DNA from: Pelagibius sp037652055
GTDB lineage: Bacteria > Pseudomonadota > Alphaproteobacteria > Kiloniellales > Kiloniellaceae
Assembly: GCF_037652055.1 (NCBI RefSeq)
Contig: NZ_JBBKAH010000010.1
Coordinates: 6,825-70,824, forward strand
Reading direction: 5' to 3'
Length of the DNA stretch: 64,000 nt
The position numbers and the translations under genes were made by a program. Of the stretch, positions 9,111-18,167 are shown in pieces. The stretch's first letter is position 1. Each line of letters starts with the position of its first letter. The notes beneath the pieces are model-generated. The model made no database searches. It saw only the letters and a program-made list of their open reading frames with translations, and was not told the origin of the DNA.

Positions 9111-10367
9111 TCAGTTGCCGATCGGGTGGCGCGTTTCCCAGGCCTCGATGTAGTTGCGGGTCCGGGGAACCGCGTCGCGGGATTTGCTCAATTGAATCTG
9201 GGTCACGATGTGGCTGCCTTGCATGAAGGTCAGTTCGCTGGTGGCCAGGTAGAACTCCCACATGCGACAGAAGCGCTCGTCGTAGAGCGCCGCGGCCCGC
9301 GTGCGGTTGGCCGCGAAGCGCTCCCGCCAGTGACGGCAGGTATGGCCGTAGTGATCGCGCCACACCTCGATGTCATTGATGAACATCCGCGTCTGCTCGA
9401 TGCGCGGGATGATCTCGGAAATGGCCGGCGAATAGCCGCCGGGAAAGATGTACTTGCGGATAAACGGGTTGGTGGCGCTGGGCCCGTTGCGGCGCGCGAT
9501 GGTGTGCAGCAGCGCAATGCCGTCCGCGGTGAGGAGTTCGCGGATCTTCTGAAAGAACGTCGCGTAGTGCGCGACGCCGACATGCTCGAACATGCCGACC
9601 GAGACGATCCGGTCGAAGGGCCCTTCGACGGCCCGGTAATCCCGTTCCACAAAGCGGACACGGTCTGCGACGCCGGCCTCCAGGGCCCGCGCCTCGGCGA
9701 TGCGCCGCTGCTCCGGCGACAGGGTGACCCCCACCACCTCGGCACCGCATTCCCGGGCGAGATAAATCCCCATGCCGCCCCAGCCGCAGCCGATGTCGAG
9801 CACGCGCATGCCCGGTTCGATGCACAGCTTTGCGGCGATGTGGCGCTTCTTGGCGGCCTGCGCGGTCTCCAGGTCGTCGCTTTCCTTCTCGAAGTACGCG
9901 CAGGAATATTGCATGTCGGCGTCGAGAAACAGCCGGTACATATCGGCGTTGAGATCGTAGTGGTGGCGCGCGTTGCGGGAGGCCACGCGCGCCGGATTGA
10001 ACTGAAACAGCCGCCGGATCACTTTCTGGAAGGCCTTGTTCCAGCCCTCCGCCCCGGGCTTCTTCGCGCTGCCGCGACTCTTCTTCAGCAGCAGCAGAAA
10101 GTCGTAGATCGAGCCGCCCTCGATCTCGATATCGCCGTTCATGTAGCCTTCGGGCAGGTGAAGCGCCGGATTGAGCGCCAGCTTCCTGACGATGGCCGCG
10201 TTCTTGAATCGCAGGGTGAGCGCCGGCGCGCTGCCGTCGCCCGCGACGATCGTCCGCCCGGTGTGATCGATCACCTGCAGCGCGCCGCCGCGGATGTAGG
10301 ACTTCAGCAGCCGCTTCAGCAGGGCCGCACTCAGGGCTCCCGTCATGCCGGTCGGGCGCCTCTGCAT
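9111..10367 (-). CDS. Cyclopropane-fatty-acyl-phospholipid synthase family methyltransferase
   Basis: SAM-dependent enzyme of the CFA synthase family, which adds a methylene bridge to unsaturated acyl chains of membrane phospholipids. In the longest reading (TTG at 10382) the family signature ARHHYDLNADMYRLFLD lies at about residues 138-154, DADMQYSCAYF at about 154-164, and SAM motif I (VLDIGCGWGG) at 194-203. I use the first ATG (10367, 418 residues); MTGALSAALLKRLL at 10346 is another possible start, and ribosome-binding sites do not decide. It is a stand-alone gene between dnaE and rpsB. It could also be a related fatty-acid methyltransferase rather than a true cyclopropane synthase. Confidence 0.88.
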   Translation of the reverse strand: MQRRPTGMTGALSAALLKRLLKSYIRGGALQVIDHTGRTIVAGDGSAPALTLRFKNAAIVRKLALNPALHLPEGYMNGDIEIEGGSIYDFLLLLKKSRGSAKKPGAEGWNKAFQKVIRRLFQFNPARVASRNARHHYDLNADMYRLFLDADMQYSCAYFEKESDDLETAQAAKKRHIAAKLCIEPGMRVLDIGCGWGGMGIYLARECGAEVVGVTLSPEQRRIAEARALEAGVADRVRFVERDYRAVEGPFDRIVSVGMFEHVGVAHYATFFQKIRELLTADGIALLHTIARRNGPSATNPFIRKYIFPGGYSPAISEIIPRIEQTRMFINDIEVWRDHYGHTCRHWRERFAANRTRAAALYDERFCRMWEFYLATSELTFMQGSHIVTQIQLSKSRDAVPRTRNYIEAWETRHPIGN

Positions 10368-10519
10368 CTGTTTGAAGAACAATCCGGACTACGCATTTTC
10401 AATTCCATCGACAGGCACCCCGCATGGCCTCATGAGCCGCGGCGCAAGCTAGCACAGTCCGCCATGGCCCTGCGCAACCGGTGTGGATCCACCATGGTGA
10501 TTTTAGCGATGGGGTGATT

Positions 10520-13500
10520 TTAGCGATCCTGCATGACCACGCCGGGCACCGCCTTGATGGCCTGGCGGATCTCCGGCGATAGGCGGTAGGACTGGCCGAG
10601 GTCGAACTCCAGCTCCTGGCCGTCCTCGAGGGCGACGATGAGGCGGATATGCCCCCTGCCCCTGCCCTCGCGGGCCAGCAGGGTCTTCAGGCTCTCCAGC
10701 GGCCCGGGCGTCGCGAGGTGGATGTCGAGGCCCTTGGAGGCCCGCGCGGCGGCGGCGTCGAGCGGCTCCAGCGACTGCGCGGTCAGCCGCGGCTCGTCCT
10801 CCTCGCGCGCCTCCGCCGAGACCCTCAGCAGCAGGGTCTGGCCGCCCTCCAGCAGCTCGCGGCACTGGCCGAGCGTCTCCGAGAACAGCGTCACCTCGTA
10901 GACCCCGGTGGCGTCGGAGAACTGCACGAAGGCCATGCGGTGGCCCTTGCGGTTGTTGATCTCGCGCTTGCCGATGACGATGCCGGCCAGGGTGAAGTGG
11001 CCGCCGCCGGCCGCCTTCAGCTGGGCATAGGTGATCGCCTTCACCTTCTCCAGTGTGGTGCCGTAGGTATCCAGCGGGTGGGCCGAGAGGTAGAAGCCGA
11101 TGGCGTCGAACTCGTGGCGCAGCCGCTCCATGCCCGGCCAGTCCTCGACCGGCGGCAGCGGCAGCGGCGCCGGGCCGCCGCTCTCGGCACCGCCGAAGAG
11201 GTTCACCTGGGCGCTGTCGCGCTCGCTGGCGGCGGCACTGGCGTGGCGCACGATGGTCTCGGCGGCGTGGAACACCTGGGCCCGGTTCGGGCTCAGCGCG
11301 TCGAACGCGCCGGCGCAGGCGAGGTTCTCGATCTGGCGCTTGTTGATCAGCCTGGCATCCAGCCGGTTGGCGAAGTCGGCCAGGCTCTTGAACGGTCCCT
11401 TGGCCTGACGCTCGGCCACCACCGCGGCCATGGCATTGGCGCCGACGTTCTTCAATGCCGCCAGCGCGTAGCGGATCGCCGGCGTGCCGTCCGCCATCAC
11501 CTCGACGCTGAAGTCCGGCTCCGAGCGGTTGATGTCGGGCGGCAGCAGGGGCACGCCGAGGCGCTGCAGCTCCTGGCGGAACACGTTCAGCTTGTCGGTG
11601 TTGCCCATCTCGTAGGTCATCGACGCGGCGAGGAACTCGACCGGGTAGTTGGCCTTCAGGTAGGCGGTCTGGTAGGCGACCAGGGCGTAGCCGGCCGAGT
11701 GGGCCTTGTTGAAGCCGTAGCCGGCGAACTTGTCGACCAGGTCGAAGACGTAGGAGGCGCGGTCCTTGGTGACACCCTTGGCGGTCGCGCCCTTCACGAA
11801 GATGTCGCGCTGGGCGTCCATCTCCGCCTTGATCTTCTTGCCCATGGCGCGGCGCAGCAGATCCGCCTGGCCGAGCGTATAGTCGGCGAAGACCTGGGCG
11901 ATCTGCATCACCTGTTCCTGGTAGATGATGACGCCGTAGGTGTCCTTCACCACCGGCTCAATGGTCTCGTGCAGAACCTCGGGCTGTTCCTTACCGTGCT
12001 TGCAGGCGACGTACTTGGGGATGTTCTCCATCGGGCCCGGGCGATAGAGCGCCACGAGGGCGATGATGTCTTCGAAGGTATCGACGCGCGCCTCGCGCAG
12101 CAGGCTGCGCATGCCTGAAGATTCAAACTGGAACACGCCGGTCGTGTCACCGCGGCTCATCATCTCGAAACTTTTCTGGTCGTCGAGCGGGATCAGCGAG
12201 AGATCGACCTCGACGCCGCGGCGGGCGAGCAGCTCGCAGCCGCGCTGCAGCACGGTCAGAGTCTTTAGGCCCAGGAAGTCGAACTTCACCAGGCCCGCTT
12301 GTTCGACGAACTTCATGTTGAACTGCGTCACCGGCATGTCGGAGCGCGGATCGCGATAGAGCGGAACCAGCTGGTCGAGCGGCCGGTCGCCGATCACCAC
12401 GCCGGCGGCATGGGTCGAGGCGTGGCGGTAGAGCCCCTCGATGCGCAGCGCGATGGTCAGCAGCTTGTCGACCGACTCGTCCTCGCGGCGCATCTCCTGC
12501 AGCACCGGCTCGCCGTCGATCGCCTGCTGCAGGGTCACCGGGTTGGCCGGGTTGTTGGGCACCAGCTTGCAGATGCGGTCGACCTGAGGATAGGGCATCT
12601 GCAGCACGCGGCCGACATCGCGCAGCGCCGCGCGCGCCTGCAGCTTGCCAAAGGTGATGATCTGCGCGACGCGGTCTTTGCCGTACTTCTTCTGCACGTA
12701 GCGGATCACCTCGTCGCGGCGGTCCTGGCAGAAGTCGATGTCGAAGTCGGGCATCGACACGCGCTCGGGATTGAGGAAGCGCTCGAACAGCAGCGCGAAG
12801 CGCAGCGGGTCGAGGTCGGTGATGGTCAGTGCCCAGGCGACCACCGAGCCGGCGCCCGAGCCGCGCCCCGGCCCGACCGGGATGTCCTGGCCCTTGGCCC
12901 ACTTGATGAAGTCGGCGACGATGAGGAAGTAGCCGGCAAAGCCCATCTCCTGGATGACGCCCAACTCGAACGCCAGACGTTCGCGATAGGGTCTGGCCGC
13001 GGCCTCGCGCGCCGCCTGGTCCATGCCCTCGCGGTAGACGATGGTCTCCAGGCGGTGCTCCAGGCCGCCCTCGGCCTGCGCCTGCAGTTCTTCCTTCTCG
13101 CTGCGCCCGCCTTCGGTGGCGAAGGGCGGCAGGATCGGACTGACGAACTCCGGGAAGTAGGCGCAGCGCCGGGCGATCACCAGGGTGTTGTCGACCGCCT
13201 CGGGCAGGTCGGCGAAAAGCGCTCGCATCTCCGCGGCACTCTTGAAAGCATGCTCCGGGGTCAGCCGCCGGCGGTCACTCTGGGCGATGTAGGCGCCCCC
13301 GGCGATGCACAGCAGGGCGTCGTGCGCCTCGTAGTCGTCGGCCGTGGGGAAGAAGGCCTCGTTGGTGGCGACCAGGGGGATGTCCTGGCTGTAGGCCAGC
13401 TCCAGCAGGCCGGGCTCGATCTGCGCCTCGACCGGCAGGCCGTGGCGCTGCAGCTCGACGTAGAGGCGGCCCGGGAAGATCCCGGCGAGGCGCTTCAGCA

Positions 13501-14002
13501 TCGCCGCCGCGGCATCCTTCTGCGCGCCGGCCAGCAGGCGCCCGACGGCACCGTCCGGCCCGCCGGTCAGCGCCAGCAGTCCCTCGGCGTGCTCGGTCAG
13601 GACCGCGAGGCTTACCTGGGCGGCCTCGCTGGGCTCGCTCTCCAGGAAGGCCCGCGAGACCAGGCGCATGAGGTTCTCGTAGCCCTTCTGGTTCTGCACC
13701 AGCAGGACGATCGGGTCGGGCGCCGGCGCGGTCGCGTTGCGCGGCTCGCCAAATTCCGGGCTGGCGGACTCGCGCGTAATGTGGAGCTGGCAGCCGATGA
13801 TCGGCTGCACGCCCTCCTTCTGGGCGGTCTGGGCGAACTCCAGGGCGCCGAACAGGTTGCCGGTGTCGGTCACGGCGACTGCCGGCATCCCCTGCCCCTT
13901 GCAGAGCTTCACCAGGGTCTTTACCGGGATCGCGCCTTCCGAGAGCGAATAGGCCGAGTGGACCCGCAGGTGGACGAAATCAGCGTGGGACATGGGCGCC
14001 AT
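10520..14002 (-). CDS. dnaE: DNA polymerase III alpha subunit
   Basis: Catalytic subunit of the replicative polymerase. The 1160-residue protein has an N-terminal PHP domain (HLRVHSAYSLSEGAIP), the nucleotide-binding GPGRGSGAGS at 377-386, the catalytic triad region PDFDIDF at 418-424 (Asp421 and Asp423 among the acidic residues), and C-terminal helix-hairpin-helix and OB-fold regions. Length equals E. coli DnaE. MAPMSH and MSH three codons later are both possible starts. It follows lolC-lolD in the ancestral order of this group, but here a patch of accessory genes separates them. Confidence 0.97.
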   Translation of the reverse strand: MAPMSHADFVHLRVHSAYSLSEGAIPVKTLVKLCKGQGMPAVAVTDTGNLFGALEFAQTAQKEGVQPIIGCQLHITRESASPEFGEPRNATAPAPDPIVLLVQNQKGYENLMRLVSRAFLESEPSEAAQVSLAVLTEHAEGLLALTGGPDGAVGRLLAGAQKDAAAAMLKRLAGIFPGRLYVELQRHGLPVEAQIEPGLLELAYSQDIPLVATNEAFFPTADDYEAHDALLCIAGGAYIAQSDRRRLTPEHAFKSAAEMRALFADLPEAVDNTLVIARRCAYFPEFVSPILPPFATEGGRSEKEELQAQAEGGLEHRLETIVYREGMDQAAREAAARPYRERLAFELGVIQEMGFAGYFLIVADFIKWAKGQDIPVGPGRGSGAGSVVAWALTITDLDPLRFALLFERFLNPERVSMPDFDIDFCQDRRDEVIRYVQKKYGKDRVAQIITFGKLQARAALRDVGRVLQMPYPQVDRICKLVPNNPANPVTLQQAIDGEPVLQEMRREDESVDKLLTIALRIEGLYRHASTHAAGVVIGDRPLDQLVPLYRDPRSDMPVTQFNMKFVEQAGLVKFDFLGLKTLTVLQRGCELLARRGVEVDLSLIPLDDQKSFEMMSRGDTTGVFQFESSGMRSLLREARVDTFEDIIALVALYRPGPMENIPKYVACKHGKEQPEVLHETIEPVVKDTYGVIIYQEQVMQIAQVFADYTLGQADLLRRAMGKKIKAEMDAQRDIFVKGATAKGVTKDRASYVFDLVDKFAGYGFNKAHSAGYALVAYQTAYLKANYPVEFLAASMTYEMGNTDKLNVFRQELQRLGVPLLPPDINRSEPDFSVEVMADGTPAIRYALAALKNVGANAMAAVVAERQAKGPFKSLADFANRLDARLINKRQIENLACAGAFDALSPNRAQVFHAAETIVRHASAAASERDSAQVNLFGGAESGGPAPLPLPPVEDWPGMERLRHEFDAIGFYLSAHPLDTYGTTLEKVKAITYAQLKAAGGGHFTLAGIVIGKREINNRKGHRMAFVQFSDATGVYEVTLFSETLGQCRELLEGGQTLLLRVSAEAREEDEPRLTAQSLEPLDAAAARASKGLDIHLATPGPLESLKTLLAREGRGRGHIRLIVALEDGQELEFDLGQSYRLSPEIRQAIKAVPGVVMQDR

Positions 14003-14102
14003 TCTGCCCGCCGGGAGCGAGTCGAGTCACGGCAGAAGGACTGTGGGTAGGTGCCGGTTTCTGGGGGTAAGTCGCGGAACGGCTTCTGCCTGCCTCGGCA
14101 TC

Positions 14103-14633
14103 TTACTCGCTGAACACCCTGACCACGTGGATCAGGCGCCCGACGTCGTCGCCGCTGGCCCGAACGGGCAGTTCCAGAACCCTGATCGACAGGAAGTTCC
14201 TGGCCGAGATCGCGATCCTGCCTTCGGTGAGGCCGATCAGGCCGCTCCGCCTGATCGCGCCGAAGTGTTCCCGGAACTGCAGGTCGAAGAGACGCGGCCA
14301 ACCCTCGCTGAAGTGCACGCCCTTCACATTGAAATCCAAGGCCTGCGTGAAGGTCTCGCCGGACAGGACGAAATAGGGGTCCGGCGCGTCCGAGTCGAAG
14401 ACGCTCAGGACAATGTCGGCATGCCAGCCGCGGAAATCCGCAAATTCGAAATCAGACCAGTCCGGCAGCGGCGCGCCACGGCGCTTGCTGTTCCACAGGT
14501 GGAGCATGGCCTGGAAGTCCGGTGCGGCGGCCAGCGCTTCCTCGAACGTCAGGCGTTTCAGGTCCATAGGAGGAGAATTGGCATCTTCCTCCAGGGAGCG
14601 GAAAACCCTCTCAGTGGCCGTCTTCGAATCCAC
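14103..14633 (-). CDS. PAS-domain protein (PAS_5-like)
   Basis: A 176-residue protein with no second domain. Its layout (an LHLWNSKRRGAPLPDWSDF segment, then an FRGWHADIVLS strand, then YFVLSGETFTQALDFNVKG) resembles the PAS_5 group of small sensory PAS proteins abundant in Rhodospirillales; ligand and partner are unknown. The GTG at 14633 has AGGTGG six bases upstream; an ATG at 14567 (MDLKRLTFEE) is an alternative but has a pyrimidine-rich leader. It lies between dnaE and the SMR exporter, in a patch that interrupts conserved gene order. Confidence 0.65.
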   Translation of the reverse strand: MDSKTATERVFRSLEEDANSPPMDLKRLTFEEALAAAPDFQAMLHLWNSKRRGAPLPDWSDFEFADFRGWHADIVLSVFDSDAPDPYFVLSGETFTQALDFNVKGVHFSEGWPRLFDLQFREHFGAIRRSGLIGLTEGRIAISARNFLSIRVLELPVRASGDDVGRLIHVVRVFSE

Positions 14634-14972
14634 TCAGATCCACCTATACCTTTGCATCTTCGGAGAGGATTACCCTATAGAATCGGACTAGTAAAACTGA
14701 GCTGATGGATTAATACAGCATCCAAAGGCTTACTTGTGAACAGCGAATCTGTGATCGCGCGGTTCGAGTGGCGGCTGCTCGCCGCCTGCTGAATTTATTG
14801 AAACGATTTGCTATCTCTGCGAGAAACCTCGCCGAGGAACGGCGCGCGTAGGTATCCAGCAGCATGGCGTGCAAAGTGGCTCTCGCTGCTGCTTTCGCTT
14901 GCACTGGCCATGGTGCGCGTGGCGACGCCAAAGTAAGTCAGGACCGGCAGCGTACTGGCCCTCAAGCCGGGA
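14634..14972. other. Gap without a supported gene, lowered GC
   Basis: This 339-base stretch between the PAS gene and the SMR exporter is less GC-rich than its surroundings over 14641-14820. A 73-codon minus-strand frame at 14710-14931 has no recognisable product and an Arg/Ala-rich, shadow-like composition. I see no clear promoter or terminator. Confidence 0.4.
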
Positions 14973-15293
14973 TCACGCGGTCGAAGAGAGCTTCATGATC
15001 ACCACGCCGGCCAGAATGAACCCGGCGCCCAGCAGGCGTGCGGGCGTCAGCGGCTCTCCCAGAACGGTGATGCCAACCAGGAAAGCACCATTCGCACCGA
15101 TGCCGGTCCAGATGGTGTAGACCGTGCCGAGCGGCAGCGTCCTCATGGCAAGGGAGAGCAGCATGAAGCTCGCGACCATCGCCGCGATGGTAATCAGCGA
15201 CGGCCCCAGGAGAGTGAAACCCTGCGACCGCTTCATCGAGTACGCCCAGCCGATTTCCAACAGACCGGCGCAAACCAGAAGAATCCAAGGCAT
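14973..15293 (-). CDS. sugE: SMR-family exporter, SugE/Gdx type (guanidinium or quaternary ammonium efflux)
   Basis: Small multidrug-resistance protein of 106 residues with four membrane segments that works as an antiparallel dimer. The essential Glu is residue 13 (LLEIGWAYSMK), and the AMRTLPLGTVYTIWTGIGA segment matches the SugE/Gdx branch rather than the EmrE branch. In that branch the physiological substrate is guanidinium. A GGAGG lies eight bases before the ATG, and a guanidine-II-like riboswitch directly precedes it, which supports the guanidinium-exporter reading over general drug efflux. Confidence 0.9.
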   Translation of the reverse strand: MPWILLVCAGLLEIGWAYSMKRSQGFTLLGPSLITIAAMVASFMLLSLAMRTLPLGTVYTIWTGIGANGAFLVGITVLGEPLTPARLLGAGFILAGVVIMKLSSTA

Positions 15294-15315
15294 AACCGAG
15301 CCTCCTTTTCAGAGA

Positions 15316-15364
15316 CCAGGCCGTCCTGGAAGTCAGATTGTGGTCGGGGTAGAGGGCGTCCTCC
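15316..15364 (-). promoter_or_regulatory. Guanidine-II (mini-ykkC) riboswitch candidate
   Basis: In the minus-strand leader of the SMR exporter there are two short hairpins. The second (15329-15316) is CCAGG-ACGG-CCTGG, a perfect five-pair stem with the ACGR tetraloop that defines this class; it ends ten bases before the GGAGG ribosome-binding site. The first (15364-15351) is GGAGG-ACGC-CCTCT with one G-U pair. A 21-base linker joins them, within the usual range. The first loop ends in C where a purine is expected. A possible promoter, TTGAAA-N18-TTTAAG (15398-15369), would start transcription at the first hairpin. Gene context (sugE/gdx) is the classical one. Confidence 0.72.
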
Positions 15365-15434
15365 GCCTCTTAAATGGACCAATTCGCGGAGGTTTCAAGA
15401 GGTTCACACTACAGCACAGGTGGCTGGGTCACCC

Positions 15435-15485
15435 CTCCACGATACGGCCGTGCTCCAGGCGGAGGACGCGGTCCATGCGCTGGGC
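15435..15485 (-). repeat. Duplicate of the lolD 3' end (copy A)
   Basis: These 51 bases match 16196-16246 at 48 positions. In frame they read QRMDRVLRLEHGRIVEG followed by a TGA at 15431-15429, against QRMDRVLRLEHGRIVEA in intact lolD. It is a remnant, not a gene: upstream of it the reading frame does not resemble LolD. Together with copy B it brackets the gene at 15500-16174. Confidence 0.85.
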
Positions 15486-15499
15486 ATGGCTGAGCCCGG

Positions 15500-16174
15500 C
15501 TAAGGTAGCAGTGACGCCGCTACGCCGCTGTAGATGTAAGTGACCGGCAGATCGTAGTCGCCCTGCCGTAAATCATCGGCCCAGCCGGGGAGCGGCTCCG
15601 GGTTCAGCGAGACGGCCACCGTATAGCCGCCGGTCAGGCCGCTGCCCCACATCACCGACACTCCGCCATCCTTTGCCAGCACGCGGAGCGGGAAGCGGCT
15701 GATGGCGAGGAGGTCGTGAGAATCGATCAGCGTTTGGGGTATGGGCACGGGCTTGAGCGTCAGAGGATCATGGCCCGCCGGCAGGGTCCGAACCCCACGC
15801 CGATCCAACTCTGCCATGATATCTGCTGCGAGCCGCTGGTAGTCGGTCTCTGAGAAGCCCTTCATCCGGTAGACGAAGGCGTCGTAAGCACCGAACAGTC
15901 TCGGTCCGGCCAAGACAATCGCAGGTCCGATCAACGCCACCAGAGCAACGCCGAGGTACCGCCTGCCCTTCCCCATAAAAAAGAGCGTCAGGCAGCCCAG
16001 AGCGTAGACGGCACCGACCAGCAACGAGCACGCCGCCAGCGCAAGACCCACGAAGGGGTAGAGCATACCGAGCGGAAAAAGTGCCGGGTCGACATAGTAT
16101 CCACCCGCCAGCCCGAGCATCCAGACCGCCAGGCCGGCGAGGACGGCAACAGCGATCGCGACCCCATGCTTCAC
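15500..16174 (-). CDS. Membrane protein of unknown function
   Basis: A 224-residue protein that I do not recognise. The first 100 residues hold three hydrophobic segments (IAVAVLAGLAVWMLGLAGG, a second around YPFVGLALAACSLLVGAVYAL, a third around YLGVALVALIGPAIVLAG); the remainder, about 125 residues, is soluble and contains FSETDYQRLAADIMAELDRRG. It starts at a GTG at 16174, 15 bases after the lolD stop, with a weak ribosome-binding site. It is bracketed by two copies of the lolD tail, so it probably arrived with, or after, a duplication of that tail. Confidence 0.7.
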   Translation of the reverse strand: MKHGVAIAVAVLAGLAVWMLGLAGGYYVDPALFPLGMLYPFVGLALAACSLLVGAVYALGCLTLFFMGKGRRYLGVALVALIGPAIVLAGPRLFGAYDAFVYRMKGFSETDYQRLAADIMAELDRRGVRTLPAGHDPLTLKPVPIPQTLIDSHDLLAISRFPLRVLAKDGGVSVMWGSGLTGGYTVAVSLNPEPLPGWADDLRQGDYDLPVTYIYSGVAASLLP

Positions 16175-16189
16175 GCCATGACGCGCCGC

Positions 16190-16910
<721 letters not shown>

Positions 16911-16918
<8 letters not shown>

Positions 16919-18158
16919 AACGGAGGGCCTCGACCGGATCGAGCCGCGCGGCGCGCCAGGCCGGATAGAGCGGCGCCAGGAAGGACAGCACCAGCGCGAT
17001 GCAAACCACCAGCGCGACCTCGGTCGAATCCACCTTCGCGGGCATGCGCGTCAGGAAGTAGATCTCGGCTGGAAACAGCTCGGTCTGCAGCAGGGCCTGC
17101 AGCCATTGCCTGATCGCCTCGATGTTCAGCGAAAACGACAGGCCGATCGCGAAGCCGAGGGCGGTGCCGACCACGCCGATGGTGGCACCCGTGGTGAAGA
17201 AGATACGCAGGATCATGCCGCGCGTGGCGCCCATGGTGCGCAGGATGGCGATGTCCCTGCCCTTGTTCTTCACCAGCATCACCTGGCCGGAGAGGACGTT
17301 GAAGGCGGCCACCAGGATGATGAGCGAGAGGATGAGGAACATCACGTTGCGCTCGGTCTTGATGGCGCCGAAGAAGGTGGCGTTGGTGCGCTGCCAGTCG
17401 ACGATGCGGTAACCGGGGCCGAGGTCGCGCTGGATGCGCGCGCCCACCGTGAAGGCGTCTTCGGGATTGTCGGCGAAGACCTCCACGGCGTTCACGGATT
17501 CCGGCAGGCGGAAGAACAGCTGCGCGTCGGCGAGCGGCATGTAGATGAAGCCCTCGTCGTAGACCGCCATACCGACCTCGAAGAGCCCGGCGATGGTGTA
17601 GGTCTTCATGCGCGGCACCGTGCCCATCACGGTGGTATTGCCGCCCGGCAGCAATAGGGTAACGCGGTCGCCGGCGCGCAGGTTGAACTTGCGCGCGAGG
17701 CGGGCGCCCAGAAGGATGCCGCCCTCGGGGCCATAATTCTCAAGGCTGCCGGAGACGATGTTGTCGGCCAGCAGCGGGCGCGCCAGGATGTCTTCCTTCT
17801 TCATGCCGCGCACCAGCGCGCCGCTCGCGGACTCGCCGGCGGTGATCACCACCTGCTCCTGGATCTGCGGCGTCACCATGACGACGCCGTCGACGGCGCT
17901 GAGCTTGCTGGCGAGCTCGTCGTAGCTGTTGATGCGCGGCTCGTCGGCGAAGACGGTCAGGTGGCCGTTCACGCCGAGGATCTGGGCCAGCAGCTCCTGG
18001 CGGAAGCCGTTCATCACCGCCATGACGATGATGAGCGCGGCGACGCCGATGGCGATGCCCAGCATGGAGAGCGTCGCGATGATCGAGACGAAGCCCTCCT
18101 GCCGGCGCGGGCGCAGGTAGCGGAGCGCGACGAGACGTTCGAAGCCGGAAAAGAACAT
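16911..18158 (-). CDS. lolC: Lipoprotein-releasing system transmembrane protein LolC/LolE
   Basis: Membrane subunit of the Lol exporter. The 415-residue product shows an N-terminal membrane segment (FVSIIATLSMLGIAIGVAA), a periplasmic MacB-like domain of about 200 residues, then three C-terminal segments, ending AARLDPVEALRYE as is typical of FtsX/LolC permeases. Only one permease gene is present, as in many alphaproteobacteria, where a single LolC/E hybrid serves both positions. It lies nine bases after proS. Confidence 0.94.
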
Positions 18159-18167
18159 CCGTTGCGC

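Noticed and set aside
14710..14931. 73-codon minus-strand frame in the PAS-exporter gap
   Set aside because: Arg/Ala-rich, no ribosome-binding site, no recognisable domain.
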